From Pseudomonadota bacterium (GTDB taxonomy: Bacteria; Pseudomonadota; Gammaproteobacteria; Xanthomonadales; Rhodanobacteraceae), in contig JAJXTX010000074.1 of NCBI GenBank assembly GCA_021783385.1, positions 1 to 10,840 of the forward strand: 10,840 nt of DNA. The letters run 5' to 3'. Shown here piece by piece: positions 6,044-10,840 of this stretch. The notes beneath the pieces are model-generated. The model made no database searches and was not told the DNA's origin. It was given only the letters and a program-made list of their open reading frames with translations. The translations under genes and the position numbers were made by a program. Positions within the stretch are counted from its first letter, which is position 1, and each line of letters starts with the position of its first letter.

Positions 6044-8326
6044 TCAGTGGGTCGTTTCGGTGACCGCCGGCTGCTGCTCGATCGTCTCGCAGTCCACCTG
6101 CAGCTCGCCATCGCGCACACTCAGACGCACCTGGCCACCATCGGCCAACTTGCCGAAAAGCAGTTCATCCGCCAGTGCACGCTTGACCTTTTCCTGGATC
6201 ACCCGCGCCATCGGTCGCGCACCCATCTGCGGATCGAAGCCGTGCTCGGCCAGCCAGCGGCGGGCATCGGCATCAACATCCAGGCTCACGTGCTTTTCGG
6301 TCAGCTGGCTTTCCAGCTCGATCAGGAACTTGTCGACCACGCGCAGGATATGCTCGAAGTCGAGCGCGCCGAACTGGATGATCGCATCCAGCCGGTTGCG
6401 GAACTCCGGCGTGAAGATGCGGCGGATCACCTCCATCGCGTCCGACTCGTGCTTCTGTTCGACGAAACCCATGCTGCGCCGCGAAGCGAGCACCGCGCCG
6501 GCATTGGTGGTCATCACCACCACCACGTTCTTGAAGTTCGCCTCGCGACCGTTGGTATCGGTGAGCACGCCGCGATCCATCACCTGCAGCAGGATGTTGA
6601 ACACATCCGGGTGCGCCTTCTCGATCTCGTCCAGCAGCAGCACCGCGTGCGGATGCTTGACCACCGCTTCGGTCAGCAGACCGCCCTGGTCGAAGCCCAC
6701 GTAGCCCGGAGGCGCGCCGACCAGCCGCGATACGGAGTGACCTTCCATGTACTCGGACATGTCGAAACGGATCATCTCGATGCCCAGTTGCATCGCCAGC
6801 TGCTTGGTCACCTCGGTCTTGCCCACACCGGTGGGGCCAGCCAGCAGGAAGCAGCCGATCGGCTTGGACGGGTCGGCCAGCCCGGAGCGTGCCATCTTGA
6901 TCGAGGCGGCCAATGCCTCGATCGCCGGATCCTGCCCGAACACCACCATCTTCAGATTGCGTTCGAGGTTGCGCAGCACGTCGCGATCGGACGCCGACAC
7001 CTGCTTGGCCGGGATGCGCGCCATCTTGGCGACGATGTATTCCACCTCGCTCACATCCACCGTACCGGTGCGCTGGTCCTCCGGCAGCAGCCGCTGCCGC
7101 GCACCGGCCTCGTCGATCACGTCGATCGCCTTGTCCGGCAGCAGGCGGTCGGGAATGTGCTTTACCGACAGGTCCACCGCGGCCTTCAGTGCCTCGTTGG
7201 TATAGGCGACATGATGGTGCTCCTCGAAGCGCGAACGCAGGCCCTTGAGGATCTCGATGCTGTCGGCGATGGTCGGCTCGACCACGTCGATCTTCTGGAA
7301 GCGCCGCGCCAGCGCGCGATCCTTCTCGAACACGCCGCGGTATTCCTGGAACGTGGTCGACCCGATGCAGCGCAGTTCGCCCGAGGCCAGCATCGGCTTG
7401 ATCAGGTTCGACGCGTCCATGGTGCCGCCGGACGCCGAACCGGCGCCGATGATGGTGTGGATCTCGTCGATGAACAGGATCGCGCCGGGCTGCTTCTTCA
7501 GCTGGGCGATCACGGCCTTGAGCCGCTTCTCGAAATCGCCGCGGTACTTGGTGCCGGCAACCAGCGCGCCGAGATCCAGCGACCATATGGTGGCGCTCTC
7601 GAGCACCTCAGGCACTTCGCCGTCGACGATGCGCTTGGCCAGACCCTCGGCCAGCGCGGTCTTGCCCACACCGGCCTCACCGACGTAGAGCGGGTTGTTC
7701 TTGCGCCGGCGGCACAGGACCTGGATGGTGCGCTCGATTTCGTCGCCGCGGCCGATCAGCGGATCGATCTTGCCTTCCAGCGCCAGTTCATTGAGGTTGC
7801 TGGCGAACTCATGCAGCGGATTGCCCTTGCCCTCGCCGGCTTCCTCACCCTCCCGCTCGCTGCCACCAGGCAGGCTGGCGGGTGAGTCGTCACCGATCTT
7901 GGCGATGCCGTGCGAGATGTAGTTGACCACGTCGAGCCGCGAGATTTCCTGCTGGTGCATGAAATACACGGCGTGCGAATCCTTCTCGCCGAAGATCGCC
8001 ACCAGCACGTTCGCACCGGTGACTTCCTTCCGTCCCGAGGACTGCACGTGATACACGGCCCGCTGCAGCACGCGCTGGAAGCCCAGCGTGGGCTGGGTGT
8101 CGCGTTCATCGCCCTGCGGCAGCACCGGCACCGTCTCGGTGATGATCCGTTCGAGTTCGCTCGACAGCCGCGCAAGATCCACGCCACACGCGCGCAGCGC
8201 ACCGAGCGCCGACTGGTTTTCGGTCAGCGCCAGCAGCAGATGCTCCACCGTCATGAATTCGTGGCGCTGCTCGCGGGCCTGCTTGTAGCAATGGCCGATG
8301 GTGACTTCGAGATCCTTGCTGAACAT
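6044..8326 (-). CDS. clpA: ATP-dependent Clp protease ATP-binding subunit ClpA
   Basis: ClpA is a hexameric AAA+ unfoldase that threads substrates into the ClpP peptidase; ClpS delivers N-degron substrates to it. I start at ATG 8326 (760 residues; E. coli 758). It has GGAG 9 bases upstream, and its first residues align without gaps to the E. coli N-terminus. A TTG seven codons earlier is less likely. The Clp N-domain covers about 1-140. An acidic, glycine-rich linker follows (about 145-170). AAA-1 has Walker A GEAGVGKT (216-223) and Walker B ILFIDE (283-288). AAA-2 has GPTGVGKT (497-504), VLLLDE (562-567) and the TPEFRNRLD arginine-finger region (639-647). The ClpP-binding loop, Ile-Gly-Leu in E. 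coli, appears as Met-Gly-Phe (619-621). There is no M-domain as in ClpB or ClpC. It lies 66 bases after clpS on the same strand. Confidence 0.98.
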   Translation of the reverse strand: MFSKDLEVTIGHCYKQAREQRHEFMTVEHLLLALTENQSALGALRACGVDLARLSSELERIITETVPVLPQGDERDTQPTLGFQRVLQRAVYHVQSSGRKEVTGANVLVAIFGEKDSHAVYFMHQQEISRLDVVNYISHGIAKIGDDSPASLPGGSEREGEEAGEGKGNPLHEFASNLNELALEGKIDPLIGRGDEIERTIQVLCRRRKNNPLYVGEAGVGKTALAEGLAKRIVDGEVPEVLESATIWSLDLGALVAGTKYRGDFEKRLKAVIAQLKKQPGAILFIDEIHTIIGAGSASGGTMDASNLIKPMLASGELRCIGSTTFQEYRGVFEKDRALARRFQKIDVVEPTIADSIEILKGLRSRFEEHHHVAYTNEALKAAVDLSVKHIPDRLLPDKAIDVIDEAGARQRLLPEDQRTGTVDVSEVEYIVAKMARIPAKQVSASDRDVLRNLERNLKMVVFGQDPAIEALAASIKMARSGLADPSKPIGCFLLAGPTGVGKTEVTKQLAMQLGIEMIRFDMSEYMEGHSVSRLVGAPPGYVGFDQGGLLTEAVVKHPHAVLLLDEIEKAHPDVFNILLQVMDRGVLTDTNGREANFKNVVVVMTTNAGAVLASRRSMGFVEQKHESDAMEVIRRIFTPEFRNRLDAIIQFGALDFEHILRVVDKFLIELESQLTEKHVSLDVDADARRWLAEHGFDPQMGARPMARVIQEKVKRALADELLFGKLADGGQVRLSVRDGELQVDCETIEQQPAVTETTH

Positions 8327-8392
8327 CCGGATCATCTCCACTTGCAAAGTTGAGCGGCCTTCAGCGCCGCGATGAATACAAAATGGGGTCGC

Positions 8393-8737
<345 letters not shown>

Positions 8738-8826
8738 GGTTTCCAGGGTGTCCAATATCTGATACGGAGTATACGCCGCGCCGGATGCAGCTCTCGGCAG
8801 CGACCTGCTGGATAGGTAATGGCACA
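8738..8826. promoter_or_regulatory. divergent intergenic region between clpS and nudJ
   Basis: These 89 bases separate clpS (minus) from nudJ (plus). On the minus strand TATACT (8773-8768) matches five of six -10 bases and would give a clpS leader of about 24 bases, but no good -35 box stands at 16-18 bases. The -10 overlaps a small inverted repeat, ATAC-GGA-GTAT (8762-8772), which could be part of an operator or chance. No clear nudJ promoter is seen. Confidence 0.35.
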
Positions 8827-9342
8827 ATGACCGCTTTTCCAGTGCCGCCTGCCCCGATGGCCCCTTCCTTCTCCGCTGCCGATGTCTGGCGACCGCACGT
8901 CACTGTGGCCTGTGTGGTCGCCATGGGCGATCGCTATCTGATGGTCGAGGAGACGGTCAGCGGCCGCATTGCGTGGAACCAGCCGGCCGGGCACCTGGAC
9001 GACCGGGAAAGCCTGACCGACGCCGCTGTGCGCGAGACGCTGGAGGAAACCGGCTGGACGGTGGAGCTGCAGCATCTGATCGGCGTGCACCAGTGGCGCA
9101 GCACCGAGCACGGCGACGCGGTGATCCGCTTCAGCTTTGCCGCCCGCGCCGTCAGCCATGACCGTGCCCGCCCGCTGGATGTCGGCATCCGCAGCGCGCA
9201 GTGGCTCACGCGCAGCGAGATCGCCGCGCGCGCAGAGCAGCTGCGCAGCCCGCTGGTGCTGCTCAGCATCGATGCGTGGCTGGCCGGTCAGCGGCTGCCG
9301 CTCGACACGCTGCACTACCTGCCCGGGAACCTGCCGGCATGA
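8827..9342 (+). CDS. nudJ: NudJ-type Nudix hydrolase (thiamine pyrophosphate / nucleotide phosphohydrolase family)
   Basis: The E. coli NudJ (YmfB) relative is a Nudix phosphatase reported to act on HMP-pyrophosphate, thiamine pyrophosphate and nucleoside di- and triphosphates. I choose ATG 8827 (171 residues; E. coli about 153), with AGG 10 bases upstream. ATG 8857 (161 residues) is also possible, because the first 20 residues are a Pro/Ala-rich stretch. The shared core begins [10 protein letters not shown] (22-31). The Nudix box is [23 protein letters not shown] (55-77) with the metal-binding Glu residues 70, 73 and 74 intact. Two usually aliphatic positions are Thr71 and Trp77. VHQW (87-90) and LRSPLV further along match NudJ closely. 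The order nudJ-mnmA-hflD is the same as in E. coli, which supports the assignment. The stop codon overlaps a 5-codon frame leading into mnmA. Confidence 0.88.
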   Translation: MTAFPVPPAPMAPSFSAADVWRPHVTVACVVAMGDRYLMVEETVSGRIAWNQPAGHLDDRESLTDAAVRETLEETGWTVELQHLIGVHQWRSTEHGDAVIRFSFAARAVSHDRARPLDVGIRSAQWLTRSEIAARAEQLRSPLVLLSIDAWLAGQRLPLDTLHYLPGNLPA

Positions 9343-9356
9343 TGGCCCCGGCGTGA
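9339..9356 (+). CDS. possible 5-codon bridging mini-ORF between nudJ and mnmA
   Basis: ATG ATG GCC CCG GCG TGA begins with an ATG (9339-9341) that overlaps the nudJ TGA (9340-9342). Its TGA (9354-9356) overlaps the mnmA GTG start (9353-9355). The peptide MMAPA is too short to have an expected role. The arrangement could serve re-initiation and coupling, since mnmA has no clear ribosome-binding site of its own. Chance is a real alternative. Confidence 0.25.
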   Translation: MMAPA

Positions 9357-10519
9357 AGGTGATGCTGGGCATCTCCGGTGGCGTCGACTCCTCGGTAGCG
9401 GCGCTGCTGCTGCAGCAGGCCGGCCATCAGGTCGAGGGCCTGTTCATGCAGAACTGGGAAGAGGACGAGCGCAACGGTCCATGCACGGCCGATACCGACC
9501 GCAAGGACGCGGTGGCGGTGTGCGGGCGGCTCGGCCTGCCGTTTCATGCACGCAACTTCGCTACCGAGTACTGGGACGGGGTGTTTGAGCATTTTCTCGC
9601 CGAATACCGCGCCGGACGCACGCCCAACCCCGACGTGCTGTGCAACCGCGAGATCAAGTTCAAGACGTTTCTGGACGAGGCGCTGGCGCTCGGCGCCGAG
9701 AAGATCGCCACCGGGCATTACGCCCGCGTGGATTGCCGCGATGGCCGCCATCGACTGCTGCGCGCGCTGGACGCCAGCAAGGATCAGAGCTATTTCCTGC
9801 ACGCACTGGGACAACAGCAGCTGGCCGCGACACTGTTTCCGCTGGGCGAGCTGCCCAAGACGCGGGTGCGCGAAATGGCTCGCGAGGCGGCCTTGCCCAC
9901 CCATGCCAAAAAGGATTCCACTGGCATCTGCTTCATCGGCAAGCGCGACTTCCGCAGCTTTCTGGCCCAGTACATCCCGGCCCGGCCGGGCGAGATCCGC
10001 ACGCCCGATGGCCTACCCATCGGCGAACATCAGGGCGTGATGTATTACACCCTCGGCCAACGCCACGGGCTGGGCATCGGCGGCCGCGACGGCGCCGGCA
10101 GCGAGGCCTGGTACGTGGTGGGAAAGGATGTCGTGGCGAACGTGCTGTACGTCGCCCAGGGCGGCGAGAATCGCTGGCTGTATTCGCAGCGGCTGCAGAC
10201 GGAGGCGCCGAGCTGGGTCGACGGCGCCGCGCCGGCCCCGCACTTTCGCTGCACCGCCCGCACGCGCTACCGCCAGCTCGATCAGTCGTGCACGGTGAAC
10301 GTGCATGCCAACGGCCTTGAGGTACGCTTCGACGAGCCGCAGCGCGCCGTCACACCGGGGCAATCGGTGGTTTTCTTCGTGGGCGAAGTGTGCCTTGGCG
10401 GCGCCGTGATCGCAGCCACCGACGCGCCATTCGGCCAATTGCTTCCAGCCTTCATGCCATCCCCACCGTTGCCATCCTTGCCACCGTCGACTGCCAGAGA
10501 GCCGCAAACCCGTGCTTGA
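9353..10519 (+). CDS. mnmA: tRNA-specific 2-thiouridylase MnmA, GTG start
   Basis: MnmA adds sulfur to U34 of the wobble position in tRNA for Lys, Glu and Gln, receiving sulfur through IscS and the Tus relay and activating the base with ATP. The GTG at 9353 gives 388 residues and puts the PP-loop SGGVDSS at 8-14, as in the family. Longer frames upstream lie inside nudJ. The two catalytic cysteines are Cys97 in [12 protein letters not shown] and Cys193 in [19 protein letters not shown] (120-125) and KDQSYFL (143-149) are further family motifs. The C-terminal beta domain closes with [10 protein letters not shown]. After this, where most MnmA proteins end within a few residues, a 35-residue proline-rich tail (354-388, [12 protein letters not shown]) continues. 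E. coli MnmA has 368 residues. The gene begins 10 bases after nudJ and is followed closely by hflD. Confidence 0.96.
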   Translation: MKVMLGISGGVDSSVAALLLQQAGHQVEGLFMQNWEEDERNGPCTADTDRKDAVAVCGRLGLPFHARNFATEYWDGVFEHFLAEYRAGRTPNPDVLCNREIKFKTFLDEALALGAEKIATGHYARVDCRDGRHRLLRALDASKDQSYFLHALGQQQLAATLFPLGELPKTRVREMAREAALPTHAKKDSTGICFIGKRDFRSFLAQYIPARPGEIRTPDGLPIGEHQGVMYYTLGQRHGLGIGGRDGAGSEAWYVVGKDVVANVLYVAQGGENRWLYSQRLQTEAPSWVDGAAPAPHFRCTARTRYRQLDQSCTVNVHANGLEVRFDEPQRAVTPGQSVVFFVGEVCLGGAVIAATDAPFGQLLPAFMPSPPLPSLPPSTAREPQTRA

Positions 10520-10529
10520 AACCTTTGCC

Positions 10530-10840
10530 ATGAATGAAGAGCGCGTGCTCGCGCTGGCCGGCCTGTTCCAGGCCTGCGTGCTGGCGCAGGAACTGGCCAA
10601 CGAGGGACGCTGCGACGAGACCGCGATGGAGGCCGGCGTGGCCAGTGTGTTCCGCATCGACGCGCCGTCGGTGGTGGGCGTGTTCGGCAACATCTCGAAC
10701 CTGCGACTCGGACTGCGCCACCTGATCGCCCAGCTCGATGGCAACGAGCGCGACATGGCGATCACCCGCATGGCGGTCACCGTGATGCGGCTGGAACGCA
10801 GTCTGGCCGCACATCCGGAGCTGCTGGCCACGCTGCAGCA
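10530..10840 (+). CDS. hflD: HflD family protein (high frequency lysogenization regulator homologue), 3' end cut by window
   Basis: HflD (YcfC) of E. coli is a membrane-associated protein of about 213 residues that binds the lambda CII regulator and affects lysogenization. Its housekeeping role is poorly known. About 103 residues are present here. The N-terminus RVLALAGLFQACVLAQELANEGRCD aligns with the E. coli [23 protein letters not shown] segment. VVGVFGNISNLRLGLRHLI and MAVTVMRLERSL match the next helices. I use ATG 10530. An in-frame GTG at 10512, overlapping the mnmA stop, would add six residues and has GAGAG upstream, so it cannot be excluded. Its place directly after mnmA is the conserved gammaproteobacterial order; purB would be expected beyond the window. 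Confidence 0.9.
   Translation, partial: MNEERVLALAGLFQACVLAQELANEGRCDETAMEAGVASVFRIDAPSVVGVFGNISNLRLGLRHLIAQLDGNERDMAITRMAVTVMRLERSLAAHPELLATLQ

Noticed and set aside
5969..7885. 638-codon open frame on the plus strand opposite clpA
   Set aside because: Antisense shadow of a well-conserved clpA; composition is His/Leu/Arg biased and it begins inside the terminator hairpin.
8354..8370. GCGGC/GCCGC hairpin between clpS and clpA
   Set aside because: The stem is only five bases, there is no T-run, and clpS-clpA are normally transcribed together; not convincing as a terminator.
9137..9352. 72-codon upstream extension of the mnmA frame
   Set aside because: It lies wholly inside nudJ in another frame, and MnmA proteins begin just before the SGGVDSS loop.

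Overview
The window is GC-rich chromosomal DNA from a gammaproteobacterium. Family-level gene order (serC-pheA-aroA, clpS-clpA, infA, nudJ-mnmA-hflD) and protein details point to the Xanthomonadales/Lysobacterales, perhaps Rhodanobacteraceae. That placement is inference from recall, not from a search. All eleven recognisable genes are core or near-core. I see no mobile element, CRISPR array, rRNA or tRNA, and no intergenic gap exceeds about 130 bases.

Left part, minus strand (about 1-5235): read in the direction of transcription, a small membrane-anchored FHA protein is followed by a probable promoter and then serC, pheA, aroA and kdsB (cut by the window edge). SerC serves serine and pyridoxal phosphate synthesis. 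PheA (chorismate mutase/prephenate dehydratase) makes phenylalanine precursor and AroA makes EPSP for chorismate. KdsB activates Kdo for lipopolysaccharide. Spacing is tight and the genes look like one operon. Two of the junctions carry very short reading frames that touch the flanking stop and start codons.

Middle part (about 5236-6043): divergent from the FHA gene is a small polyhydroxyalkanoate-system family protein. Then comes infA (translation initiation factor IF-1) with its own likely promoter, and a strong two-way terminator hairpin shared with the convergent clpA.

Right part (6044-10840): clpS-clpA on the minus strand encode the N-end-rule adaptor and the AAA+ unfoldase that feeds ClpP. 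ClpS carries an unusual His-Glu dipeptide repeat written as a hexanucleotide microsatellite. Divergent from it runs nudJ-mnmA-hflD on the plus strand, the same order as in E. coli, where purB follows. nudJ and mnmA are joined by another overlapping mini reading frame.

There is no convincing novel multi-gene system here. The items most worth a second look are the ClpS His-Glu microsatellite, the bridging mini-ORFs, the degenerate tandem-FHA tail-anchored protein, the proline-rich MnmA tail and the altered prephenate dehydratase motif.
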